64,000 bases of DNA from Populus alba (lineage: Eukaryota; Streptophyta; Magnoliopsida; Malpighiales; Salicaceae): positions 2,728,001 through 2,792,000 of the forward strand of contig NC_133295.1 in NCBI RefSeq assembly GCF_005239225.2, written 5' to 3'. The notes beneath the pieces were generated by a model that saw only the letters and a list, made by a program, of their open reading frames with translations, was not told the origin of the DNA and searched no databases. Position numbers and translations under genes: made by a program. Below, piece by piece: positions 46,251-57,200 of the stretch (positions within the stretch are counted from its first letter, which is position 1; each line of letters starts with the position of its first letter).

Positions 46251-49200
46251 ATGTCAGGTGTTAGTTCACTTTCAGCTAGTCTAGTCACAAATCCAACTTC
46301 AAGACTTCCTTATTATGTATGTAAATCTGTTAACTCCCTTTTGTTCTTTTTAGTGAATTTCATCTTTTAGTATATTTTTTTGTGTTTTTTTTTGTGGAAA
46401 TTTGATTCTCTAATTGTTTATTAGTATTACAAAAATTTATGAGCGATGCGCCTGTGCAATCTTGACTTGGGACCCACATAGAATATGTTCATGGGTTCTT
46501 GTTATGGCCTACAGGCACCCATGGCTAAGATTGCACCTATTGGAGTTTTATTAGTGTTTATGGAATTTTGAATGGATGGATTATTCGAATTTCTTTTTTG
46601 TATTTCAGGCCATTCAATGTACTGATTTCCTGGGGTTTGTGCCTAAGGGGAGGCCTATAAATGTGCCTTTGAGTTGGAGGTTTCCTGTTAGAACACAAGT
46701 TGGTGTAATTCAGTTGTTTGGTTTACATAGGACGAAGTTGAAACTGAAAAGTTTTGCCTTTTCTGTTCCTAATGAGAACGATCAAGCTGAATTATGTGAT
46801 TCGGGCACTTGCACTGGCGATGAAATGCTTGTTCCTTTTGAAAATGATGAGAATTTGAAGGGCCCAGATGAAGAAATTGTTTCTTCTGTTTTGGGTACAG
46901 AAGTGGATTTATTGCGGACTGTTGAGCATCTGGGCAATAAAGGGAGTGTTGTTGAAAAGTTAAAGGCTGTTTACTTGCATGTACTGGCATCTGAACAATG
47001 GAATGCTTCTCAACTCAAATTGTGTCACAGGTACTTTTTTGTTTTTGTTTACAACGTTGGTTGTGTTTTGTTGAGGTCATGTTATGGAAGACAATCAAAT
47101 TAGCTTATACTGTGTTATGATATTCGACCATTACATAATGTTGTTTATAAGATCACTGGTAATTTTGATGATAATCTTGTAATAGAAATATCCATACGTG
47201 TCTATGTAGATATGTGTTGACAACAGAAAGATTGTTTCATGCTCCTTTGTATGCATCATTACTCGAGCTGATATTCTAATAACATTCAGTAATTGAAATC
47301 TCTGGCTTCTTTCCTGCTTTAATTATGCTACACGCAACTTTTAATTTTATTGCTTTATGAATTATCTGGGTTGTGCAAAAGCTATGTTGACCTAGGCTCT
47401 CTGTCTTATCTTGAGTTTTATTTTCTCTGCTTCCTTCAATTTTCGCCTTCTAATGCTTGGGTCCTTTCAGAAATTACTTGGATAGTGCAACAAACTTAAT
47501 ACATTATCTGGCTTTGAGGTGCCTTGACATTCAGCAACTGAAAGAAGATCTCACTTTGGTTGGTCTCATGAATTTGGATATTATCAATTTGCATGTTCTT
47601 TCAAGTCTTGATGCCAGTATTCAACTTTTGGAGGCCTTGAAATCAAACTCTTTGAACCCCAAAGATAGTATTAGTGCAGGAATTTTCACAGAGAAAAGAT
47701 TAGACCCACAGAATGATGGAAAATTCACAATACAAACAATGAGGGGGAAGGCGTCCTCCAACAGTGAGTTCTTATTGGGCCGTCTACAAGATGGCAGAAC
47801 TACTCACATCATGGTAACAGTTGGCCAAGAAGCTACCGTGAATGAAACATTTATCACTGATCTCATCAAGGCAGGTACTTCCATTATTCGCATCAATTGT
47901 GCTCATGGAAATCCTAGCATCTGGAGTGAGATAATCAAAAGAGTGAAAGAAAGTTCTCAGATGCTGGAAAAACGTTGTCGAATTCTCATGGATTTAGCAG
48001 GACCAAAGCTCCGAACAGGGAAGCTGAAGTCGGGTCCATCTGTTGTCAAAATATCTCCCAAGAAAAATGCTTCAGGAAATGTGGTATTCCCTGCTCAAGT
48101 TTGGTTGTCTCACAGAGAAGCAGGTCCTCCTACTCATTTGTCTCCGGATGCAGTCCTGTTTGTAGATGACCAACAATTTCTCAGTGAGCTTGAGATAGGT
48201 GACACTATAAGATTCAGTGATGCTAGAGGGAAGAAAAGGATGCTTCGAATTTCTAAAAAAATTCATGTTTTCTCTGGTACTGGATGTGTGGCTGAGTGTA
48301 CTAGGACTGCTTATGTTCAGTCCGGAACAGAACTCCACTTGAAGGGAAAGAAAAGGAGGTCACAACTTGGGAAAGTAGTGGATGTCCCAGCTGTAGAGCC
48401 GTATATCAGACTGAGAGTTGGAGACTTGCTAGTCATTTCACGATGCAGCTCTTCCGAACTAGACAAATTGCCTGTGTCTATGAGTGGCACACATAAGATC
48501 ACTTGCTCTTCTGGCTATCTGTTTGATTCAGTCAAACCTGGTGACCCGATTGCTTTTGATGATGGAAAGATTTGGGGAGTCATAAAAGGAACAGATATAT
48601 CTGAAATCATTGTCTCTATCACCCATGCTAGTCCAAAAGGCAGTAAACTTGGATCTGACAAATCCATTAACATCCCAGAGAGTAATATTCGGTTTGAAGG
48701 CCTGACATCAAAGGATCTTATGGATCTTGAATTTGTTGCTGCCCATGCTGATATTGTAGGTGTTTCTTTTGTTCGAGATATTCATGACATTGTTGTGCTC
48801 CACCAAGAACTGGAGAAGCGCCAACTTCAAAACCTTGGGGTTATTTTGAAAATCGAGACAAAGAGTGGGTTTGAGAATTTGCCTCTTATGCTGTTGGAGG
48901 CAATGAAGTCCTCAAATCCTTTAGGGGTCATGATTGCTAGAGGAGATCTAGCCGTGGAGTGTGGATGGGAAATGTTGGCTGATATGCAAGAAGAAATTAT
49001 TTCTCTTTGCGGTGCCGCCCATATACCAGTTGTTTGGGCAACTCAGGTCTTAGAGTCGCTTGTGAAGTCTGGTGTTCCTACCAGAGCTGAGATCACTGAT
49101 GCAGCCCATGGAAGGAGGTAACTATCAACATTTCGACTTTAAGTTTATAAGGCAGCAGACCCTTAAGTTTATATCAACATTTCGTTTCTTGCAGTCCATC

Positions 49201-49508
49201 CTGTCCCAAAGCCCTCTTATAATCTATGTAACCACATTAAGCCAGTAAAGTCAATAGTGATTAGATAACCTGTTCATGCTTTAAGATTCTTACCAACAAT
49301 CTTTCAGATTTATATACAGTTTTCTTAGAAGATTTTCTGATTCTATTTTTTTTCTCATCTCCATGGCAGGGTAAAATGTGTCATGTTAAACAAAGGGAAA
49401 CACATTGTGAAAGCAGTTTCAACTTTGGATAACATCCTCCATTCGAAATCAGCAGAAAGGAAAGTAGATGTAAAGCCCGTTATACTCTCTAGCCACCATT
49501 TGCGTTAA
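46251..49508 (+). CDS. Divergent pyruvate kinase family protein (At3g49160-like)
   Basis: Exons 46251-46316, 46609-47030, 47471-49117 and 49370-49508 give 757 residues. A Ser-rich N-terminus ([12 protein letters not shown]) could be a targeting peptide. Residues 23-270 form a plant-specific extension. The pyruvate kinase barrel follows, with an enlarged B-domain-like insert: Arg303/Asn305/His308 in [16 protein letters not shown], the catalytic-type Lys623 in LKIETKSG, Asp655 in ARGDLAVE, and Thr687 in WATQVLES. The usual LSGETAxG motif is replaced by [12 protein letters not shown]. The protein ends soon after, so the regulatory C-terminal domain is missing. Phosphoenolpyruvate-to-pyruvate activity is therefore doubtful; the family is named by homology. 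Coding start: first ATG, one small exon before the main ones. It lies 1.5 kb after SPMS, same strand. Confidence 0.9.
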
Positions 49509-50209
49509 AAAGTTGCTCTTTTCTAGTGGATATCTGTCTCTTTTGATTTTGGAAAGCAGAAGAGGGGTTGGCATATCTAACCCTAATCTTGTAAATATCT
49601 CTAGTTAAAATAAAAATTTGGGGATTTGTCACTGTAGTTTGCTACTTTGTTAATTTATTATAGACAATGAGGGTGTTTTTCTTTTCCTCCGTTTTCCATG
49701 TGTGAAACAATGAGGTCTCTTAATGGAAAATTGATGAGTTGATCAGAACGTAGAAATCCACTGCATTTTGAACTCCACAGTAATTGTTTCTAAAAGATCT
49801 ACATAATGTAGGTCTTCCCTCCCATTTTATACAAGAAAACGATGCAAGGATCCTGAATTAATAGCCAAATCACAAGTCTTTTCATGAATTGAAGGATAAT
49901 CAGGAATTTCCTTTCAAGTCTAAAAGCTTTTTTGAGAGTTAGGTAGAGGTAAGTTACTTTGTTGGAAAGTGGATATCTCAGAAACAAACAATGCAAGCTC
50001 AAAAGAGCAAAGGAAGACTCAGCCATAGTTTCGGATAGCAATTACACTGGATGCAACTGTTTAATTCCAAGAAGTGTTCCTATCAGAAAGGAGGATCGTC
50101 ACATTGTAAAACAAATTCAGCCATGGTTTTGGTGTATCATAGTGTATTGATTTCAGCAGCATGTAAAACGCATACCTTTGTTTTTTTCTCCTTGTCATCC
50201 GCTGTTTGG
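49509..50209. other. Spacer between the PK-like gene and the Helitron remnant
   Basis: 3' region of the PK-like gene, then sequence without a gene. An imperfect hairpin AAGATCTACAT/ATGTAGGTCTT sits at 49797-49818. I looked for a Helitron 3' end (hairpin followed by CTRR on minus) and did not find a convincing one. Confidence 0.4.
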
Positions 50210-51173
50210 AAGCTCAATCTTTGACTTGCAGAAACAGAGATTTCGTGTCAGAAGATGGCCCGTGCTCAGTTAAAGGCACTATTGGACTACCTGAAGCAAT
50301 AATGTCGCTTTCTTTGGTTTCTGGAGGTGTAGGAGCCATTTTTACAGGAGCAGTTGATGAAGACGTGACAGCTATCAGGTTTCGAGAAAGCGCTGATTGT
50401 GCTTCTTCAACCACTGGTTTGACCATGTATCTCAATCGGTGAACCATCCTCAAAAACACTGCAAACCACAACATCACATCTGTTTTTGTTTGCAAGGAAA
50501 GTGCCGAAACAAACTTGGAAAATCTTAGTTTTCTGAAGCTCATTAACCAGATGTCGTGGAAGCTGATATGGATCATCATAACCATCTTTGACAACCAAGT
50601 AAATCTTCAAAAGAAAATTCAGCTGTCCTAACGATCATCAGAAACTCTTCTTGCTCGTTTTCATTGTCAACTAAACAACTGATCTTGTACCTAAAAGAGC
50701 AAAATAGAAAAGCAATTTAACATACTTTCATCCTTTACATAAAATTGAATGCGCAAGAAGGTTCAAAGTGAATAGAAGGCAGGATTAAGAACAGCGAAGG
50801 AATTTAAATATTTTAGAGCAAAACAGCTAATCCCATATGTCAAAATTGAGTCAGATTGTGGTCAGGAAGAGTTGCTCGCAAAACAAGTCTGGTTTCAGTA
50901 TCTAGTATGCGTAAGTCACTACATGGCAAGGTATAATTTATAAAAATGAAAGGCAGTCCATAGTATAAATAAGCTGGTAAGACATCGATTAAGGGACGTG
51001 AAATACAAAAAAGACGTGGATGATGATGATGATGAATCAGGTAAATTTTCCCTGATTCGAAAACCTAAGAAGACAATTATGATTGGAAGGGGTGATGTTT
51101 CCAGAGCAGCTTGATCAAAACGCCTTGCAGCGTCGCCCCATAGAGTGATGCGAAGCTCCTGTTTGCTGTTCAC
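50210..51173 (-). pseudogene. Broken RPA70-like single-strand DNA-binding protein (Helitron-associated type)
   Basis: Read on minus, one exon (start near 51165, after a TGTGAACAG acceptor) encodes ELRITLWGDAARRFD and PIIIVFLGFRIRE. These match the second DNA-binding OB fold of replication protein A large subunits. A second exon begins at 50690 with YKISCLVDNENEQEEF, then shifts frame near 50615. It continues with DDPYQLPRHLVNEL and VVVCSVFEDG, which match the C-terminal OB fold. Another frameshift leads into a Ser/Pro-rich tail ending at 50214. The first OB fold is missing. Plant Helitrons often carry such RPA genes beside the Rep-helicase, and the helicase fragment lies directly upstream. 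Non-functional as it stands. Confidence 0.7.
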
Positions 51174-51399
51174 ATCAAGATATGTAAATTGTAAGTGCTA
51201 GATATTGGAAAATGTATTATGGCTAATTAACTTTATCGTATAAAAGATTCTTTTTTACCTTGCATTTTCGATGATGAACTCTCTTTTATCCTCTAACCTT
51301 CCATTTTGGAGCAATTATTGTTCAGGAGGCAGAAAGAAAAGCTTTCAAAACTGCCATAAACATCTTTTCTAGAGAAAACAAAGATTGAAATACCAACAA

Positions 51400-51746
51400 C
51401 TTTGAGACACCTTTTGGCAAGCTACTCAGCACATCTTTATACACTGTTTTTTCGCATATTCATTTCCAATCTGGTCATTGTTATGTATAGCTGATCATGA
51501 ACAACAGCAGGTTTAGGAAGATTCCTCAATAACACTATGCGAGCTCCGGCTTTCGAAGATAATTTGTGTTAGGGGGATCCCATTAAGTTGAAGATTGCGG
51601 AGAAACTCAGGTGGATGCACAATATTAAGATTTTCAGCATCTCCTGATGGAGAGCAAATAGAATCAGAGCTGAAGTAAATGTGCTCTTTTGTGGGTAACA
51701 AATTGAGAACAAGCTCATTGACTTCAACAACAGCATCATTTCCAGG
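51400..51746 (-). pseudogene. C-terminal fragment of a Helitron PIF1-type helicase
   Basis: From 51746 leftwards on minus the translation AVVEVNELVLNLLP and YFSSDSICSPSGDAENL, followed by PPEFLRNLQLNGIP, matches the C-terminal part of plant Helitron/PIF1 helicases. After a frameshift it continues HKLSSKAGARIVLLRN. It then jumps to LPKPAVVHDQLYITMTR, so the intervening segment, which normally includes the NGTR motif, is deleted. Another shift leads to VYKDVLSSLPKG, similar to the usual C-terminal VVYKEVF. Rep, the Walker motifs and most of the helicase are absent. I recognise the family from these motif strings. Confidence 0.75.
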
Positions 51747-52010
51747 ACAGGTAACCCCATCCCATAAGCAGCAGTCTGTACCCTTTCTCCATGACTCTGT
51801 CTAGGGATATTGACAACCCTCCAAAAAAGCATAACTATTAATGGAAAAGGATTGTTTGGATTGAAGCAGAGAAAGGCTTTGGTCATGAGCACACAAATGA
51901 GTAGAAGAGGAGTGATTTGAGGAGAATGATGATGAAATTGTTGTATGAAAATGCAAGAGAAACAAAATGGAACAGAGAAATTGAGTGAGGGATAATGAAT
52001 AATACCTCAT
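51747..52010 (-). pseudogene. N-terminal exon of a Cf-like receptor-like protein (RLP)
   Basis: On minus from ATG 52010 the frame encodes a signal peptide (MRYYSLSLTQFLCSILFLL) and then the LRR N-cap of RLPs. That cap includes CAHDQSLSLLQSKQSFSIN and WRKGTDCCLWDGVTC. A TAG (near 51806) interrupts it where RLPs have Lys in PKTESW. Immediately after VTC the frame runs into the helicase fragment; no LRRs follow. TATAAATAG on minus (52108-52100) lies about 95 bp upstream of the ATG, so the original promoter may survive. Confidence 0.8.
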
Positions 52011-54267
52011 CTTCTCTTTTCAGGATTCAAAGTATATTTGGAATGTTGAACGAGATCTTTCGGTTGGGAGAGATAAGATATCAAGATCATCACTAGTACT
52101 ATTTATAAGCAAACCAAACTTGATTGTGCTATTCAATTTCTGTAGTAAGCAAGAACCAATCTTGAGCACCAACGACTTAGTTGCCCTTTATCTTGACCCC
52201 AAAGTCTTTGCTTCTTGAATATAAAACAAATTGTGACAGCTTATTTTTAGTGTTCAGACATGTTTTTCCGAAGAGTATTTAGCAATGAAATTTCTGCGAA
52301 GCTTGCTTTGCTCGTCAACAAGGAAAACCAATCTTTATTTGGTCTGTCCTTTACCTTGACCTCCAAGTCTTCGAAACCTGGATTTATTGTCCACCGAGCG
52401 GTGCTGAAGATAGAACTGAAGGTTGAATTATTCAATTGCAAATATTAGGGAGCGCGGAGGTTCTGTTTTTTTATGTGCATTTAACATGAAAAATCATTAA
52501 ATTTCATGTTTTTTTTTATGCTTTTTCAAGAAGTTTTAATGTGTTAATATTAAAAATAAAAAAAAAAAATATTTTAATATCATTTAAATAAAAAATATAT
52601 TTGACGAGAATTATCACCGAAATTCTGAATCAGCCTAGTTAGTTGAGTGTTTCTTTTTTTTTTTTTAAAATTTCACTACTTTCATCAACAAACAAAAGTA
52701 TTTTTAACCTGGAATGTGCAATCCCTTCACTAGATAACAAAAGAGACGCAATATCAGAAGAAGAGGCAAGAACGAGCACCGTGAACTTTTAATACCTAAT
52801 TCTCGCTATTACGGTATGCCACAGAAAGTTTTTTCTTGTCCCACCATGGCCATACACCATAGTATTCAAATGTTAAAGTCTTGAACGAAAGAGGGGGAGA
52901 GTGGTCTCGAACAGGTTCTAAAATTACTACAACAAATCACAACTTCATGTTCAAGTGGCTTACTTTGAGATCTTGAGATCTTACACCTCACTCACCGTAA
53001 CTCCGATTCCGGTGATATTCTGCTCATTGGAGAGCTGGCATGTTATACTATACGTAGCATGGAAGTATTGACACTAATAAAAAAAGAACATGAGAACTTA
53101 AGCCTCTAAAATGAGCCTATCGACCACGGTTCGAATTTTTCGTGTTCATGTGGCCTGCTTTGAGATCTGATATTTCACTCATCATATTCCCGGTTTTGAT
53201 GATCCTGGGCTCTTTGAAAAGCTAACATGGTAGAATAAAAATAGCAGCATAGGTGCGACACCAATTCAAAAGTACGTGTATTAGATTGCAAACCCTAAAA
53301 ATAAGTCAAACCACCATTGTTGCAGAAACCTCAAATGCGAAAATCCCAGCAGTGCAATTAATACCAATTTTTTCAGATTTATTCCACGTACCAAAGTTAA
53401 TGTTAGGTGCAGATTTCATGTTTTTTGGTATTGTCTAAGGAAGGTTGTAAATTATGAACATAAAACGAACTCAAAAACAAATTATTATTTCTCAATGCAC
53501 ACATTCTGTTCTAATCTGAAGTTGTGAACATATGTTCCTCTATCATAGATCATCAAATTAAAATGTCATGGCCTAATATGTCTTCTACAATGAGTTGCCA
53601 TTAACGACTATAATTCGAGTTTATACCAAAAACTCATACAAACAAACCACATAAACCAACCAAAAGCAATAACAAATACCATTGTAGGAAAATCAAAATC
53701 AATCAGCGAAAGCCCTAAGACTTTTGTTATTACACGTGCTTATATAACCAGTGTAATCACACAACAAAAACACACATTTTTAAGTAGAGAGGTTTCTATA
53801 TTTTCTACAGAGAAGTTTTTCTATTTTCTTACAATTATTAGTTCTATGTCAATTTGTTTTATTATAAACTAACATATTTTAATAATTTCTATGAATACAA
53901 AATCCTGAAAAATTACAATGAAACTTAAATTTTAAGTTTGTCCCATCAAGAGCAACCCAGTCTCAATCCGAGTTCAACAGATAGCTTGCACATTCATGCA
54001 CAATTCTATGCATTAAATTTAAATTCGTTACATCCTGTTAGATTTTTCCATTCGAAATTGTGAACATAAATCAACTCAGGGAAAGGCGACAAAAACAATT
54101 GGACACTTACATATACAACATGATATACATATACAGACATCGTAACACTCAACCAACTACAGCAATCTACTATAACATTGTCCCAACCTCTTGGTGTTTC
54201 TTTTTTTTTTTTTTTCCTATTTTTTTACCAGAAGCACAAAATCATGAAAAGTGGCCTACCTTTCCGA
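52011..54267. other. Intergenic DNA between the RLP fragment and CNGC1
   Basis: Probable remains of the RLP promoter to about 52250. An AT-rich interspersed-repeat fragment lies at 52525-52610. Two diverged direct repeats at about 52913-53044 and 53106-53232 share TTCATGT, GTGGC and CTTTGAGATCT blocks. No gene is supported. The part next to 54268 should hold the CNGC1 3' untranslated region. Confidence 0.4.
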
Positions 54268-57200
54268 TCACTCTTCAGAAGTAAAATCAGGCTCTGCTGG
54301 CTTCTGCAGCAGCATGGGTGGAACTCTATCTGGCACCCTTGCCTTGTGATTGCCACCGCGTCGTAGAGCACGCAAAATGTTAGCGGCGAATCTTGAGGCA
54401 TATATTGTAGCACCTAAACTTGGTGAACTCCCGTTAGCTTTGGCTAATGCATCTTGCAATCTATTTTCCTCTTGCCAGAGAGACTCTTCGTGCTTCTTTT
54501 TACTATAGCGACGCCATGCAGCCTGTATAAAACAAGCAGCCCATGTTCTCCACTGCTGCGAGTAAAACCTGAAAGTGTGTCGGAGCTGCTTACTGTGAAG
54601 CCGCCGGAATTGAGAGGCAACAAATTTCAAGTCATCAGCCATTAGAGCAAAGGCTTCAACTTCTGTAATGGTTCTAACTGTTCTTGTTGAGATGGGCAGA
54701 TTAGAAGAAGAGTGGGGATCTAAAGCCCATGTGAGAAGTTCCTCTCCACAGAAGTCACCAGCCTTAAGGTACTCAGAGTTGAAGAAGCCGGTTCTTCCAC
54801 CATTGGTAGTTATGGTTAATAGCTTGCCCCGCATAACAAAGAGCATTTCATCAACTGGGTCTCCCTCACGAACAATGTAGCTCTCCTCTGTGTATAGGAC
54901 TGGCTTGAGACGGTCACACAATGCATCTAGTAATTGTTCGTCCATTTTTTCAAACATCGGCACCTGAGAAGCACACACCAAAAATGAGAACAGGTTAAAC
55001 ATCTAGTAATCACCCAACGATGCAAGGAAATTCAACTCAGTAATTTCTGGCAGCCTTTCTTCTTTGTGAATCATGGGGTATGCATGCTAATTAAAATGAC
55101 TAGTTAAGACATCTATTTTGAGGCATGAACTGAGTGGTCATTAACAGCTTGAACTATTTCATATAACACTTACGGGTTTTTTCCCCATTAGGAATCAACT
55201 AAAAAATAAACCTTTTTTCCACGAAGGCAGGTTTAGCAGGATTGCCATGACACAACTACACAAGTCATCTCCAGTAACAGTACTAAACAGTCCTCAAGAT
55301 TTACAATGAAAATGCAGGTTAACTAGCATCTCAAGAAAATGCTACTCAAAGATGTTAATTACAAAATGAACAAGTCAGGCTATCTACTATCCCTCCCCGG
55401 AAAGGAAGCAGTTTTTTGTTAATATAAAAGTTCATTATATAGAGAAAAAGATTCCAGAGCGGATAAAATCAGTGTACTGCAACAGCTCAGTAAAAGCACA
55501 AAAGCTGGAAACAATATACATAATCTTCAAATGTAAGCATTTTTTTCACTGAACAGAATACATACTAACACGAGTGAATACACAGAAAGAGAAGGCACAC
55601 ATAATTATTAAATTGGAAAATTACACTATAGGCTACTGATCCAAAGAACATTTCCAATGAGAAGTGATTAAGCCAACATTTGCAGGTAGTAGAAAATAAG
55701 TAGGAAGGGAAAAATCGGTCTAATCAAAGATCATATGTGCAACACCAATGGAAAACTACAAAATAGAGGACGAACTCACTCTCATGAGCAGAGCCAAGCA
55801 GAGGTGACGTTTAATGTCCCTTCTAAGGTCCTTGGGAAGATTATGAACAAGCATCTCTTCATCAACACCTCTAGTTTCTTGCCATCTGTATTGTTCATAC
55901 CGTCTGATCCGTTCCCTTATATTATCAGGAAGCAAGCGATGGGACATCCACTGTTCTGCGTCTCTTCTTTTGATTCTCATTTCCTCCAATCTTGTAGTTG
56001 TGGATTGCAAATATGTCTGGTTAAGAGTAGTTTCAGTTCATCAACTCATAAAATATATAGAGGGCGTAAAATTAAAAGTTATCTCAACCATTTCACTCAC
56101 TAATATCACGTGCTTGATTAGAAACTAAACTATTAATGAACTTTCAAGAACCCATGTTCCCTAAGTAGTCCAAAAATCAAGATGGCACCCCTTTGATAAT
56201 GAAAAAGCAAACCAACCAAGGAGCATGTCATTGGTGACCATGGTGCACAAGAATCCTACATACTATTCTTAAAGTAGCATGGCAGATACTTGTTCTTTTT
56301 TTTCTTTTCAAAAGTAAGAATTAAAATTGAAAAAAAAAGGATGAGAAAGTAAAAACAAATAAATGCAACCACCTTCATATTGTTAATGAGAGATTCCGCT
56401 AGCGATTAAGCTACCCTCCTAATAAACATCAAATTCAACCTATATCACAAGTCCTTTTAATTAGTGATCAAAGAATGCTTGATCAGGTGCTTGTGGGCCT
56501 CGATTTTGAGATCATAGCATGTAAGCATAAGATGCATGCTCCCAACAATTAAAAATTGAATGAAATCCTGCTTGATATTAGAAACCAGTTCAACTCTATC
56601 CTCTGCATTACGAAGAGCTATCAAATAAAGAAAATAACACCAACCTGCATATTTCCAATCAGAAATGAAAATAGTACCAAGCCGGAGATAGAAATGAAAA
56701 CTGCAAAGCAGATTTCCCAAACATAGGTACTTGTTTTAAGATTTTGACCAAGAGAACTGCAAAAGGCACACATGAGATATCAGAGAACCCTTTTAATACC
56801 ATTAACAAAAAAAAAAAAAAAAAAATCTGCTACGTTATTGTGCATCAAGACACAAATTACTATTTATTGTAATAGTGTAATTACAAATTTGCCCTTGCAA
56901 AAAAAAAAAAGTACTAAGCTTTAGGGGTAAAATTGTCTTTTTACCATGACACAATTGTCTTTAACATATTGTATGGGATTATATATGTTATTTTCCTATT
57001 TATGCACAGTAAATTTACTACTTTAGCCTTGGAATAAAAAAATTTAATGCTTTTGGCTCACGGGTGTTTTTGTCCTTCAATTTTTTTCCGGAATTGTGCA
57101 ATTACTTTTGATGCCCTTGAAGACAAAAACAATATAACTCTCTCATAAGAGTTTTTTGGTCATTTTACATTGATTTTGTTGTGGATGTGGAGGCCACGCA

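Noticed and set aside
49797..49818. Imperfect hairpin considered as the Helitron 3' end
   Set aside because: On minus the hairpin is followed by TTTTAGAAAC and not by CTRR at the usual distance, so it does not fit a Helitron terminus.
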